A stretch of 64,000 bases of DNA from Palsa-459 sp035510855 (lineage in GTDB: Bacteria > Actinomycetota > Acidimicrobiia > Acidimicrobiales > RAAP-2). Below are positions 40,874 through 49,409 of this stretch, one piece after another. The notes beneath the pieces were generated by a model, which saw only the letters and a list, made by a program, of their open reading frames with translations, made no database searches and was not told the origin of the DNA. Made by a program: the position numbers and the translations under genes. Numbering within the stretch: position 1 is the first letter of the stretch; each line of letters starts with the position of its first letter. The DNA lies in contig DATKGG010000058.1 in NCBI GenBank assembly GCA_035510855.1, positions 1 to 64,000 on the forward strand, read 5' to 3'.

Positions 40874-41974
40874 TCAGTCGCCGAGGAGGGCCTCCACGAA
40901 ATCCTCGGGGTCGAAGGCGACGAGGTCCTCGGCGCGTTCCCCCACCCCCACGAGCCGGACCGGCAGGCCGAGCTCTCGCTGGACCGCGAGCACGACACCG
41001 CCGCGAGCGGTGCCGTCGAGCTTGGCGAGCACGATGCCCGTGACGCCGACTGCGTCGGAGAACTCCCGCGCCTGGCTGATCGCGTTCTGCCCGGTCGTCG
41101 CGTCGAGCACCAAGAGCACCTCGGTCACCTGGCCCGGGGCGCGGTCCGCGACACGGCGGATCTTCTTCAGCTCTTCGATCAGGTTCGCCTTGTTGTGGAG
41201 CCGTCCGGCGGTGTCGGCAAGCACGAGCGGGATGCCGCGTGACGCGGCTCGATGCAGCGCGTCGTGGACGACCGCGCCGGGGTCCGCGCCCTCGTCGGCG
41301 CGCACGAGGTCGCAGTCGACGCGCGTCGCCCATGCCTCGAGCTGGTCTGCAGCTGCGGCGCGAAAGGTGTCAGCCGCGGCGAGCAGGACCTCGTTGCCCT
41401 TGGCGGTCTCGGCTGCGGCGAGCTTGCCGATGGTGGTTGTCTTGCCGACGCCGTTCACGCCGACGAACAGCCACACCGCGACGCGGTCGGCGTCCACCTT
41501 TGTCGCAAGCGGTGCCGGCGGCGGTCCGAGCAGCTCGAGGAGCTCGCGGCGCAGCGCGCCGGGGACACCGTCGGGCCCCATCGTCTTGGTCGCCGCAGCG
41601 GCGGAGACCGCCTCGAGGAGCGCCGTCGCTATAGAGGTCCCGACGTCGGCTCGCAGGAGTGCCTCTTCGATCTCGTCGCGCTCCGCGGCGCTCAGCGAGC
41701 TGCGTCCTCGCAGCGCGCGCACGCGGTCGAACAGTGACCGCGCGGCGGTGAGCTGCGTCGAGAGCGTCGGCACGGCGGCCACCTCGACGGCGACCGCTGC
41801 GGCCTCGACTTCGAGGGGCGGTGCGACGAGCGGTGCGGGCATGCTCGACTCGAGCGGCGGTTGCCGCCTCGCCTCGAGCGACCGGGCGCGCGCGGATCGC
41901 GCGAGCATCGTGGCCACGCCCGCGACGACAACAACCCCGACCGCGATGAGCAGCCACAGCACGACGGCGCTCAC
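40874..41974 (-). CDS. ftsY: Signal recognition particle receptor FtsY
   Basis: 366-aa SRP receptor GTPase. Residues 3-25 form a membrane helix (VVLWLLIAVGVVVVAGVATM), unlike the soluble Escherichia form but usual in actinobacteria. A short linker precedes the NG domain with GVNGVGKTTTIGKLA, AADTFRAAAADQLEAWA, DTAGRLHNKANLIEEL and AKLDGTARGGVV. GTG 41974 overlaps the smc stop (GTGA), so smc, ftsY and ffh form one transcription unit. Confidence 0.96.
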   Translation of the reverse strand: MSAVVLWLLIAVGVVVVAGVATMLARSARARSLEARRQPPLESSMPAPLVAPPLEVEAAAVAVEVAAVPTLSTQLTAARSLFDRVRALRGRSSLSAAERDEIEEALLRADVGTSIATALLEAVSAAAATKTMGPDGVPGALRRELLELLGPPPAPLATKVDADRVAVWLFVGVNGVGKTTTIGKLAAAETAKGNEVLLAAADTFRAAAADQLEAWATRVDCDLVRADEGADPGAVVHDALHRAASRGIPLVLADTAGRLHNKANLIEELKKIRRVADRAPGQVTEVLLVLDATTGQNAISQAREFSDAVGVTGIVLAKLDGTARGGVVLAVQRELGLPVRLVGVGERAEDLVAFDPEDFVEALLGD

Positions 41975-44900
41975 GCGGGCACCGTCGTCCGCTCGACCTT
42001 CTGGCTCACCACCTGAGACGACCCTCCGGGCGCCATCGTCACGCCATAGAGGGCGTCGGCTGCCTCCATGGTGCGCTTCTGGTGCGAGACGATCACGAGC
42101 TGCGCCTCATCGCGGAACTCGTCGATGAGCCCCAAGAAGCGGTGGAGATTGACGTCGTCGAGCGCGGCCTCCACCTCGTCCATGAGGTAGAACGGCGACG
42201 GCCTCGAGCGAAACACGGCGAAGAGGAACGCGAGCGCGGCAAGGGAGCGCTCGCCACCGGACAGCAAGGAGACGCGTCGGACGTTGCGACCCGCCGGCCG
42301 CACCTCGATCTCGACGCCGGTGTGCAACAGGTCGTCGGGATCCGTCAGCGTGAGGCGCCCCTGGCCCCCCGGGAACAGCGTGCCCACGAGGTCGCTGAAA
42401 TGCTCGTTGACGTCCGCGGCGGCGCTCGCGAACGTCGACATGATCTCCTCGTCGAGCGTGCGAACCACTTCTTGGAGCTCGCGTCGTGCATTTCGCACGT
42501 CGGCGACCTGGGTGTCGAGGTCGCGGTGGCGCTCCTCGAGCGCGGAGAGCTCCTCGAGCGCGAGGGGGTTGATGGGCCCGAGGTCCCCAAGGCGCAGGGC
42601 GAGCTCGGCGGCGCGCTGGCCGGGCGAGGATGACTCGTCGAGCTCTGGGCGCTCCGCCCCGATGATCGCGCCGACGTCGACGCCCAACTCCCGACGAACC
42701 GTCTCGACGAGCGCCTCAAGGCGGGCGGCGATGCCCGTCGCTTCGACCTCGAGCTCGCGCTCACGCTCGTTGGACTCCGCGAGCGTCGCCTCAGCGTCGG
42801 CGCGCTCGCGACGGAGCGACTCGAGGCGCTCCCCGCCTGCACGAGCGGCCTCAAGCTGGAGCCGGTAGTCGTCCGACACGGTCTCGTGCGCCGCGTCGAC
42901 GCGCACCGAGACGGCATCGACGACGCCAGCCAGGGCGTCGAGCGCGGTGAGATCGGACTCGAGGCGACGGCGCCTGAGGCTGGCCTCCTCCCGCTCGGCG
43001 GCATGACCGGTCAGTCGGCGCTCGACCTCCTCGAGCTTGACGTCGAGCACGTTGGCGCGCTCGTCCAGCGACGCCTCCGCGAGCGCCAAGGCATTGGTGA
43101 GGCCCGCGACGCGAGCCTGCTTGGCCTCGATCGTCTCGCTTGCCTGGCTCGCCCATCCCGCTCGCTCTGATGCACGTGCAGCCGCGTCCTGGAGCGCCGG
43201 CAGCGCCTCGATCGTCGCTGTGAGATCCACCTCGTCGCTCCGCGCTGCCACCATGGCGGCATCGAGCTGGCCCGTGACCTCCTCGAGCTCCGCACGGCAC
43301 CGCAACTGGTCTTCTTCGACGTGGGCGAGCTCTCGTGCAGCCGAGGCCACGTCGGCGCGGGCGCCGTCGCACGCCGAGGTCGTTGCCGCGAGGTCGGCGC
43401 GTGCAGCGTCGAGCTCCTCGCGGGTCGCGAGCATCTCGACCTCTGCGGCACCGGCCCGCTCGGCGTCCTCGACCGCACGGCCGAACGCCTCCTCCACGGC
43501 GGCGCGTGTGACGACGGCGCTGCCGGCCGCCGCTCGCCAGCCGCTGGCCGCCAGCCGGTCGCCCGCGGCGGTCACGACGACGAGCTCGGGTCGCTCGACG
43601 GCGAGGTCGATCGCGGTGTCGAGGTCGTCGACGCAGACGCAGCGTGCGAGCAGTCGGTCGAGCGCGATCGCGACGTCGCTCGCGACGCCCTGTCGGGGCC
43701 GCACGACCGTGCGGATCGCGACGGCGCCGTTGCTCGGGGCCACGTCGGGCTCGCTCGCACGAAGGGCAGGCAGAACAAGGCCCGCCGCGCCCTCAGAGCG
43801 GAGTCGCTCGAGCACGCGCCGGGCGGTCGGTCCCGTGTCGACGACGACCGCCGCGAGCGATGCGCCGATCGCGGCCTCGACGGCCCGCTCGAATCCCGGC
43901 TCGACGTCGACGAGGTCGACGAGCGCGCCCAGCACGCCATCGAGGTCGCCAAGCGCATCGCGGCCGATGGCCCCGGTGATCTCCGACAGCGCCCGGTCGA
44001 GCGCCTCGGCGCGTGCCCGGCTCCTCGAAGCGACGTCCTGGCGCTCGCGGAAGGACAGCTCGGATGTCTGTGCGTCGCGACGGCGCGACTCGATCGCCTC
44101 GCCCGCGGCACGCACGAAGTTCTCGCTTCGATCGCACTCGCGCTCCGCGTCGTTCAACGCCGACGCCGCGACGCCTGCGGTGATGACGAGCTCGTCATGG
44201 CGTCTCGCGGTGCGGTCGCGGCGCTCGGTCAGGTTGCCCGACCTCGGCTCGTGCGCGGCAAGCGCTCGTTCGAGGAGCGCGCGACGCTCGAGCGCGCGCT
44301 CGTAGACGACGGGCGAGTCGGCGTCGCCCTCTGCGCCCCACGTGGCCTCGAACTCGCGCAGGTCGGCGCGCAGCGACGACTCCGCCTCGGTCAGCTCGGC
44401 GCGCTCGACATCCAGACCCTTGCGGCGCATCGACACCTCGTCGAGCTCGGCGGCGAGCTTCGCAGCATCCGACTCGAGCGACGCCACCACGTTCTCGTCC
44501 GCGGAGGCGTCGAGGGCCGCTTCGACGGAGTGGCGCCGTTCCGACAGCACACGGCCCATGCCCGAGACCCTGCCCTGCAGGACGCGAAGCTCGCCCATCG
44601 CCGCGGCGAGCTCCTCGGCGCGGCGACTCGACAGCTCGGCAGTGGCAGCCGACGCCTGCGCGTCGAGCGTGCGGGTCCGCAGGCGCAGCTCGCGGACGTC
44701 GGACTCGACGGCACGCAGCGCCGCGGTGAGCTCGCGCTCGCGCTCGGTGAGCGCCGCGTGCTCGTGGCCATAGAGGTAGCGGCGCACCGTGGCGAGCTCG
44801 GCGGCGAGCTCGGCGTGCGAGCGCGCCGAGGCTGCCTGACGCTCGAGCGGGCGCATCTGGCGGCGCACCTCGCGCACGAGGTCGCCGAGTCGCTCAAGGT

Positions 44901-45459
44901 TCTCCTGGGTGGTCGCGAGGCGTCGCTCGGCGCGCTCCTTGCGGCGGCGGTGCTTGAGCACGCCCGCGGCCTCCTCGATGATACTGCGGCGCTCCTCAGG
45001 GCGTGCGTTCAGCACCTGGTCGAGCTGGCCCTGGCCGATGATCATGTGCTGCTGGCGGCCGACCCCCGAGTCGCTCAGCAGCTCTTGGATGTCGAGCAGC
45101 CGGCAAGGCGCGCCGTTGATCGCGTACTCGGACTCCCCGTTGCGAAACAGCGTCCTCGTGATCGTGACCTCGGCGAGGTCGACGGGGAGACGCCCCGACG
45201 CGTTGTCGATGGTGAGACTCACCTCGGCTCGGCCGAGCGCGGCTCGAGTCGCCGTGCCCGCGAAGATGACGTCCTCCATCTTCTGGCTTCGCAGCGCACG
45301 TGGACCCTGTGCCCCAAGCACCCACGTGGCCGCGTCCACGACATTCGACTTGCCCGATCCGTTCGGACCCACGACCACGGTGACGCCTGGCTCAAACTCG
45401 AGGGTGGTCGGGTCAGCGAATGACTTGAAGCCCTTGATGCTGAGGCGCTTCAGGAACAT
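41971..45459 (-). CDS. smc: Chromosome segregation ATPase SMC
   Basis: 1162-aa SMC: N-terminal head with GPNGSGKSNVVDA (Walker A, about residue 32), long coiled coil, hinge near 480-640 (DLDGVLGALVDLVDVEPGFE), returning coil, C-terminal head with the signature LSGGERSLAALAFLFAVF and Walker B FYLMDEVEAALDD. Condenses and aligns chromosome arms with ScpAB. ATG 45459 has TAGGTT 7 nt upstream, pointing to a leaderless start of smc-ftsY-ffh. Confidence 0.97.
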   Translation of the reverse strand: MFLKRLSIKGFKSFADPTTLEFEPGVTVVVGPNGSGKSNVVDAATWVLGAQGPRALRSQKMEDVIFAGTATRAALGRAEVSLTIDNASGRLPVDLAEVTITRTLFRNGESEYAINGAPCRLLDIQELLSDSGVGRQQHMIIGQGQLDQVLNARPEERRSIIEEAAGVLKHRRRKERAERRLATTQENLERLGDLVREVRRQMRPLERQAASARSHAELAAELATVRRYLYGHEHAALTERERELTAALRAVESDVRELRLRTRTLDAQASAATAELSSRRAEELAAAMGELRVLQGRVSGMGRVLSERRHSVEAALDASADENVVASLESDAAKLAAELDEVSMRRKGLDVERAELTEAESSLRADLREFEATWGAEGDADSPVVYERALERRALLERALAAHEPRSGNLTERRDRTARRHDELVITAGVAASALNDAERECDRSENFVRAAGEAIESRRRDAQTSELSFRERQDVASRSRARAEALDRALSEITGAIGRDALGDLDGVLGALVDLVDVEPGFERAVEAAIGASLAAVVVDTGPTARRVLERLRSEGAAGLVLPALRASEPDVAPSNGAVAIRTVVRPRQGVASDVAIALDRLLARCVCVDDLDTAIDLAVERPELVVVTAAGDRLAASGWRAAAGSAVVTRAAVEEAFGRAVEDAERAGAAEVEMLATREELDAARADLAATTSACDGARADVASAARELAHVEEDQLRCRAELEEVTGQLDAAMVAARSDEVDLTATIEALPALQDAAARASERAGWASQASETIEAKQARVAGLTNALALAEASLDERANVLDVKLEEVERRLTGHAAEREEASLRRRRLESDLTALDALAGVVDAVSVRVDAAHETVSDDYRLQLEAARAGGERLESLRRERADAEATLAESNERERELEVEATGIAARLEALVETVRRELGVDVGAIIGAERPELDESSSPGQRAAELALRLGDLGPINPLALEELSALEERHRDLDTQVADVRNARRELQEVVRTLDEEIMSTFASAAADVNEHFSDLVGTLFPGGQGRLTLTDPDDLLHTGVEIEVRPAGRNVRRVSLLSGGERSLAALAFLFAVFRSRPSPFYLMDEVEAALDDVNLHRFLGLIDEFRDEAQLVIVSHQKRTMEAADALYGVTMAPGGSSQVVSQKVERTTVPA

Positions 45460-45466
45460 CGAAGGA

Positions 45467-45472
45467 AACCTA
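45467..45472 (-). promoter_or_regulatory. Candidate -10 (TAGGTT) of smc
   Basis: Minus-strand TAGGTT ends 7 nt before the smc ATG, with no ribosome site between. Confidence 0.4.
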
Positions 45473-45728
45473 CCGCCCGACGAACGCCAATCCGTGGTCT
45501 CGGCACGCGTCGCGATCTACTCCGCGACACGATCTGTGGTGCGCGATGCGTGGGCACCCTCGGGTCGCCGCCGTCGCACGTCGTGTCGGTGGCCGCGGTG
45601 CGCGCAGTATCTCGGACGCATGAGGCCTGCGTCGACGCACGCTCGCGGCTCGGTTCGGCCGGGCGCGTCGACCGAGCGCTCCCGCGGGGCCCGTCGACGC
45701 ATGGGGCCGCTCGGCTGGCCCGCAGGAG

Positions 45729-45750
45729 CGCGCTGCCAGCAGGCAGCGCG
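45729..45750. promoter_or_regulatory. Perfect 9-bp inverted repeat upstream of the secreted-protein promoter
   Basis: CGCGCTGCC (45729-45737) and GGCAGCGCG (45742-45750) around AGCA, 22 bp upstream of the -35. It could be an operator or an RNA hairpin from upstream transcription. No copy exists before the second paralogue. Confidence 0.4.
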
Positions 45751-45772
45751 ACCAAGTTGGAAGCGAATTTCG

Positions 45773-45801
45773 TTGACATCCACGCGGGGTAACCATAGGT
45801 T
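45773..45801 (+). promoter_or_regulatory. Promoter of first secreted repeat protein (TTGACA - 17 nt - TAGGTT)
   Basis: Perfect -35 TTGACA (45773-45778), 17-nt spacer and TAGGTT (45796-45801). The flanking AAGCGAATT and the ACCATAGGTTTC block are shared with the promoter of the second paralogue at 46866-46894. Confidence 0.7.
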
Positions 45802-45816
45802 TCGGCTTGGCAGATT

Positions 45817-45838
45817 CGGCGGGAACCGTGTCCCGCCG
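45817..45838 (+). promoter_or_regulatory. Leader hairpin before first secreted repeat protein
   Basis: An 8-bp stem (CGGCGGGA with TCCCGCCG) and ACCGTG loop in the roughly 50-nt leader, just ahead of the GGGGGG ribosome site. A comparable hairpin is found in the paralogue's leader, so it may stabilise or control the mRNA. Confidence 0.5.
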
Positions 45839-45858
45839 CGGAAAAAGGGGGGTATGCC

Positions 45859-46686
45859 ATGGTCCACACCATCTCGCGCTCGGCGCGGGCAATCGGGCTT
45901 GGTGCCGCGTCCTTCGGGCTCGTCGTGGCCAGCCTGGCCATGTCGCAACCGAGCTCGGCCTCGCCCAAGTCGACGCCGACGCTCGACCACTTCCTCTGCT
46001 ACAAGGCGGTGGGCAAGGGCTTCACCGTGCCGAAGGGCGTCCAGCTCGCCAACCAGCTGCAGCCCACGCTCTTCACGCCCACCTTTGGTGCCGTCGCGTT
46101 TCACTGCAACCCGGCGAACAAGTCGGTGCCGAGAGGCGTGTTTTTGGCACGCCACCCCAAGGCGCACCTGCTGTGCTGGGCGATCGCGTACCCCAACTTC
46201 CCGCAGACCGCGGTGTCGCTCACGAACCAGTTCGGCCAGGGCGACATGACCGCGAGCCCGCCGACGAGGCTGTGCCTTCCCACGTGGAAGAGCCTCACGG
46301 GGCCGCCCAAGGAATCGACCAAGGAGCCGGCGGGGCTTGACCACTTCACCTGCTACCCGTTGACCGTGCTGCCCGGCGCGTATGCGTTCCACACGCCAGC
46401 ATTCGTGAAGGTCGAAGACCAGTTCTCCTTCCCGAAGTACGTCGCGGTCAAGATCGGCGTCGCCAACCTGCTGTGCGTGCCGACGGTCAAGGTCGTGAAG
46501 GGCGTGGTGTACAAGATCCAGGCGGCGACGGACAAGTCGCTCATGTGCTTCCCGGAGTTCACGACGCCGATCAAGCCACAGGTCTATGACCTGAACCAGT
46601 TCGGCACGGGCCGGGTCTTCCTGACCAAGGCGTACGAGCGTCTGTGCCTGCCGACGGTCGTGAAGGTCACCACGAGGAAGACCTGA
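45859..46686 (+). CDS. Secreted protein of four Cys-pair modules, copy 1
   Basis: 275 aa with an N-terminal signal peptide (about 1-34, cleavage near SSAS). The mature part is four repeats of about 45 residues, each with one early Cys, a [VL]x[DN]Q[FL] centre and a late Cys before Pro. Examples: DHFLCYKA to HCNP; HLLCWAI with NQFGQG to LCLP; DHFTCYPL with EDQF to LCVP; LMCFPE with NQFGTG to LCLP. Eight cysteines, probably four disulphides. It resembles the HYKCYKVK/DQF/LCxP modules of uncharacterised secreted proteins (perhaps DUF7450, from memory). Function unknown. Confidence 0.85.
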   Translation: MVHTISRSARAIGLGAASFGLVVASLAMSQPSSASPKSTPTLDHFLCYKAVGKGFTVPKGVQLANQLQPTLFTPTFGAVAFHCNPANKSVPRGVFLARHPKAHLLCWAIAYPNFPQTAVSLTNQFGQGDMTASPPTRLCLPTWKSLTGPPKESTKEPAGLDHFTCYPLTVLPGAYAFHTPAFVKVEDQFSFPKYVAVKIGVANLLCVPTVKVVKGVVYKIQAATDKSLMCFPEFTTPIKPQVYDLNQFGTGRVFLTKAYERLCLPTVVKVTTRKT

Positions 46687-46865
46687 GCTGACCTCGGGTG
46701 GCGCGGCGGGGGTCGCCGGTGAGGGGGACCCCTGCCGCGCCACCCGCTCACGCACGCACGCACACCACCTGCATGCCTGCCAGCGGCGAGCGCCTCTCGG
46801 CGGACGGAGCTCCCCGTCGTCACGGAGTGGTCGCACAGATTCCAGAAATCGTGAAGCGAATTCGG

Positions 46866-46894
46866 TTGACGGCCCGGGCGCGCAACCATAGGTT
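46866..46894 (+). promoter_or_regulatory. Promoter of second secreted repeat protein (TTGACG - 17 nt - TAGGTT)
   Basis: TTGACG (46866-46871), 17-nt spacer, TAGGTT (46889-46894), preceded by GAAGCGAATT as in copy 1. The spacer's last bases (AACCA) and all of the -10 are identical in the two promoters. Confidence 0.7.
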
Positions 46895-46909
46895 TCCCGT
46901 TGGCAAGTC

Positions 46910-46934
46910 GCGACGGGTACCCAATGCCCGCCGC
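46910..46934 (+). promoter_or_regulatory. Leader hairpin before second secreted repeat protein
   Basis: GCGACGGG (46910-46917) pairs with CCCGCCGC (46927-46934) with one mismatch, followed by GGA and the AAGGGGG ribosome site, the same layout as the leader of copy 1 though the sequence has diverged. Confidence 0.4.
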
Positions 46935-46952
46935 GGATGAAGGGGGTTTGCC

Positions 46953-47783
46953 ATGACCATTTCCCTGGCTCGCGCGACCCGTGCGCTCGGACTCGCGCTG
47001 GCGATCTTCGGACTCGTCGCAACCGGTCTGCTGCTCACCGTGTCGCGTCCGGCGGGCGCCGGCACCTCGGTGCCGACGCTTGATCACTTCCTCTGCTACC
47101 AAGCGAGGGAGACGGGCATCAAAGCGCCGCCCAACGTGCTGCTCAAGAATGAGATTCAGCCGAACGCGTTCGCTCCGGTCTTCGGAGCAGCTTCCGCGCA
47201 CTGCAACCCGGCCAACAAGTTGCTGCGCTCAGGTCGCCTCTTCACGGCGAAGAACCCGCTCGCACACCTCTTGTGCTTCACCATCAAGTTCCAGGCCGCG
47301 CCGGTCGCGGTCACCCTTGCCAACCAGTTCGGCAAGGCAGTGATGACCACGGGCTCACCGACGCACTTCTGTCTGCCGTCGTGGAAGTCCAATATCGCTC
47401 CGCCGCACATGCCGACCCCGGCGCCGCCAGGGCTCGACCACTTCACCTGCTACCCCTTGAAGGCGGTCGCCTCGTCGTACGGCTTCCGGCCCGCCGGACC
47501 GAAGGCCGAGGACGAGTTCTCCGCGCCGAAGTACACGACGCTCAAGCTCGGCACGGCGAACCAGCTGTGCGTGCCGACGACAAAGATCGTCGCCGGCGCG
47601 GTCTTCGCGCCGCAGGGACCGAACGACCTGAGCCTGGTGTGCTTCCCGACCCAGCCCACGCCGATCTGGAAGCTCGTCTTCGACCAGAACCAGTTCGGCG
47701 AGGCCCGCGTCTTCCCGCTCGTCGACAACGAGGAGTTCTGCGTCCCTTCGACAGCTGTGGTCCACCCCGCCGGCGCCAGCTGA
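46953..47783 (+). CDS. Secreted protein of four Cys-pair modules, copy 2
   Basis: 276 aa, paralogue of the gene 266 bp upstream, with the same layout: signal peptide (about 1-36, cleavage near GAGT), then four Cys-pair modules (DHFLCYQA to HCNP; HLLCFTI with NQFGKA to FCLP; DHFTCYPL with EDEF to LCVP; LVCFP with NQFGEA to FCVP). PTLDHFLCY and GLDHFTCYPL are shared word for word with copy 1. It has its own promoter and leader hairpin, so the pair is not one operon. It ends at the 47793-47830 hairpin. Function unknown. Confidence 0.85.
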   Translation: MTISLARATRALGLALAIFGLVATGLLLTVSRPAGAGTSVPTLDHFLCYQARETGIKAPPNVLLKNEIQPNAFAPVFGAASAHCNPANKLLRSGRLFTAKNPLAHLLCFTIKFQAAPVAVTLANQFGKAVMTTGSPTHFCLPSWKSNIAPPHMPTPAPPGLDHFTCYPLKAVASSYGFRPAGPKAEDEFSAPKYTTLKLGTANQLCVPTTKIVAGAVFAPQGPNDLSLVCFPTQPTPIWKLVFDQNQFGEARVFPLVDNEEFCVPSTAVVHPAGAS

Positions 47784-47792
47784 GCCGCCCTC

Positions 47793-47830
47793 GGCATGAC
47801 GTGGGCCGCGACGGCGGCCCACGTCATGCC
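47793..47830. terminator. Perfect 17-bp bidirectional terminator hairpin
   Basis: Arms 47793-47809 and 47814-47830 are exact complements (GGCATGACGTGGGCCGC on the 5' side) around a GACG loop. The right arm contains the mutM stop codon. It serves the secreted-protein gene and mutM, which converge here; no T-tract. Confidence 0.8.
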
Positions 47831-48726
47831 TGGCAGTTCTCGCAGAAGTAGGTCGCGCGCCCGCGCACCGTCAGCTTCTTGACCAGGCTGCGGCACCGCG
47901 GGCAGGCCTCGCCCTCGCGCCCGTAGACGTGGTGGAAGTTCTGGTAGTTGCCGGGCTTGCCGTCGGGATCCACGAACTGCTCGTCGGACAGTGTGCTGCC
48001 GCCGTGCTTGATCGCGTCGGCGAGGACCTCGCCGATCGAGCGGTGCAGCCGTCGCACCTCGATCGTGGACAGCGACCCCGAGGGCCGGTCGAAGCGCAGT
48101 CCCGCGGTGTAGAGGATCTCGTCGGCGTAGATGTTGCCGATGCCGCAGATCACGTGCTGGTCGGTGAGGATCGCCTTGAGCGGCGTCGTGCGGTCGCGCA
48201 GGATGGCCGCCAGGCGGTCCCAGCCGACGACGTCCTCGACCGGGTCGATGCCGAGGTCCGCGAGCTCGGGGATCTTGGAGCGAAGCGCGACACCGTCGCC
48301 GCCGACGGCGAGCTTGGCGTAGGGCGAGACCTCGATCTTGGTCCCCTCCGGGGGTGCCACCGAGACGTAGAGCTCGCCGAACATCCTCGGGTCCACGTAG
48401 CGCAGCTCCCCGCCCGGCGAGAAGGTGATCACGACGTGGGTGTGCTTGGGCTTGGGATCCTTCGCGCTGCGCGCACGAAGCAGCTGGCCCGACATCCCGA
48501 GGTGGATGACGAGGTGGTTCCCCGAGTCGAGCGCGAAGATGAGGTTCTTGCCCAGTCGCCCGAGTGACTTGACGGTGTGGCCCTCGAGCAGGGCACGGAA
48601 CTCCTTCACCGACTTGTGCCGCTTGGTGAGCTTGCCGTTGGTGACGGTGACCGACTTCACCTTCTTGCCCGTGAGCTCGCGCGAGAGCGCGGCGCGGATG
48701 GTCTCTACTTCAGGAAGCTCAGGCAT
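47824..48726 (-). CDS. mutM: Formamidopyrimidine-DNA glycosylase
   Basis: 300-aa bifunctional glycosylase/AP lyase that removes 8-oxoguanine. N-terminal PELPEVETI gives the catalytic Pro1 and Glu2; GRLGKNLIF carries the catalytic Lys; DQHVICGIGNIYADEILY is the helix-two-turn-helix; and the C-terminal zinc finger is CPRCRSLVKKL to FCENC. ATG 48726 overlaps the end of rnc by 8 nt. An upstream in-frame ATG is rejected because Pro must follow Met. Confidence 0.97.
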   Translation of the reverse strand: MPELPEVETIRAALSRELTGKKVKSVTVTNGKLTKRHKSVKEFRALLEGHTVKSLGRLGKNLIFALDSGNHLVIHLGMSGQLLRARSAKDPKPKHTHVVITFSPGGELRYVDPRMFGELYVSVAPPEGTKIEVSPYAKLAVGGDGVALRSKIPELADLGIDPVEDVVGWDRLAAILRDRTTPLKAILTDQHVICGIGNIYADEILYTAGLRFDRPSGSLSTIEVRRLHRSIGEVLADAIKHGGSTLSDEQFVDPDGKPGNYQNFHHVYGREGEACPRCRSLVKKLTVRGRATYFCENCQA

Positions 48727-49402
48727 CCCTGTCCTCCCATGCCGCACGTGCGGCCTCGAGTTCTGCGGCCTTCTTGGAGCTGCCTTCGCCGGTGCCCGCG
48801 ACGCCGTGGACGAAGGTCACCGTGGCGATGAAGCGCTGCTCGTGGGAGGGGCCGCTCGACTGCACCTCGTAGACCGGGGTGCCGAGCCCGGTCGCCTCTG
48901 ACCACTCCTGGAGCCGGCTCTTCACGTCCGAGGCGCCCGGGTGGGCGGCCTCGGACGTGAATCGCTCGTCGAGCGAGGACAGGACCACGCGCCGCGCGGC
49001 GTCGAGCCCGCCGTCGAGGTACACGGCTGCGACCACCGCCTCGTAGGCGTCGGCGAGCACCGAGTCCTTCGTGCGCCCGCCCGAGGCCTCCTCGCCGCGG
49101 CCGAGCCGCAGGGCGGCGTCGATGCCGAGGTCCCTCGACGCCGAGGCGAGCGCGGTCGACGAGACGGTCGCCTGGCGGACCTGGGCGAGGCCACCCTCGG
49201 GCATGTCGAGCTCGCGGTAGCTGCGCTCCGCGATGATCAGCCCGACCACGGCGTCTCCAAGGAACTCGAGCCGCTCGTTCGAGCGGACGTGGTGCTCTGC
49301 GGCATAGCTCGAGTGCGTGAGCGCGATCTCGAGGGTCCCGTCGTCGGGCTTGAGGCCGAGCGCGGCGGCCAGGTCCTCAGGCGTCGCTGCTGGCACTCCC
49401 AC
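48719..49402 (-). CDS. rnc: Ribonuclease III
   Basis: 227-aa double-strand-specific RNase processing rRNA precursors. The signature NERLEFLGDAVVGL (about residues 43-56) and the second acidic site DAYEAVVAAVYLDGG are intact. The dsRNA-binding domain (from about 155) shows DVKSRLQEWSE and GEGSSKKAAELEAARAA. GTG 49402, 7 nt after the acpP stop. Confidence 0.96.
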   Translation of the reverse strand: MGVPAATPEDLAAALGLKPDDGTLEIALTHSSYAAEHHVRSNERLEFLGDAVVGLIIAERSYRELDMPEGGLAQVRQATVSSTALASASRDLGIDAALRLGRGEEASGGRTKDSVLADAYEAVVAAVYLDGGLDAARRVVLSSLDERFTSEAAHPGASDVKSRLQEWSEATGLGTPVYEVQSSGPSHEQRFIATVTFVHGVAGTGEGSSKKAAELEAARAAWEDRDA

Positions 49403-49409
49403 GAGCAGG

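Larger units (their letters stand above)
45460..45858. other. 399-bp divergent region between smc and the first secreted repeat protein
   Basis: No convincing gene. It holds the candidate smc -10 (45467-45472), a perfect 9-bp hairpin (45729-45750), a TTGACA-17-TAGGTT promoter (45773-45801) and a leader hairpin (45817-45838). The stretch 45480-45725 shows nothing recognisable. Confidence 0.7.
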
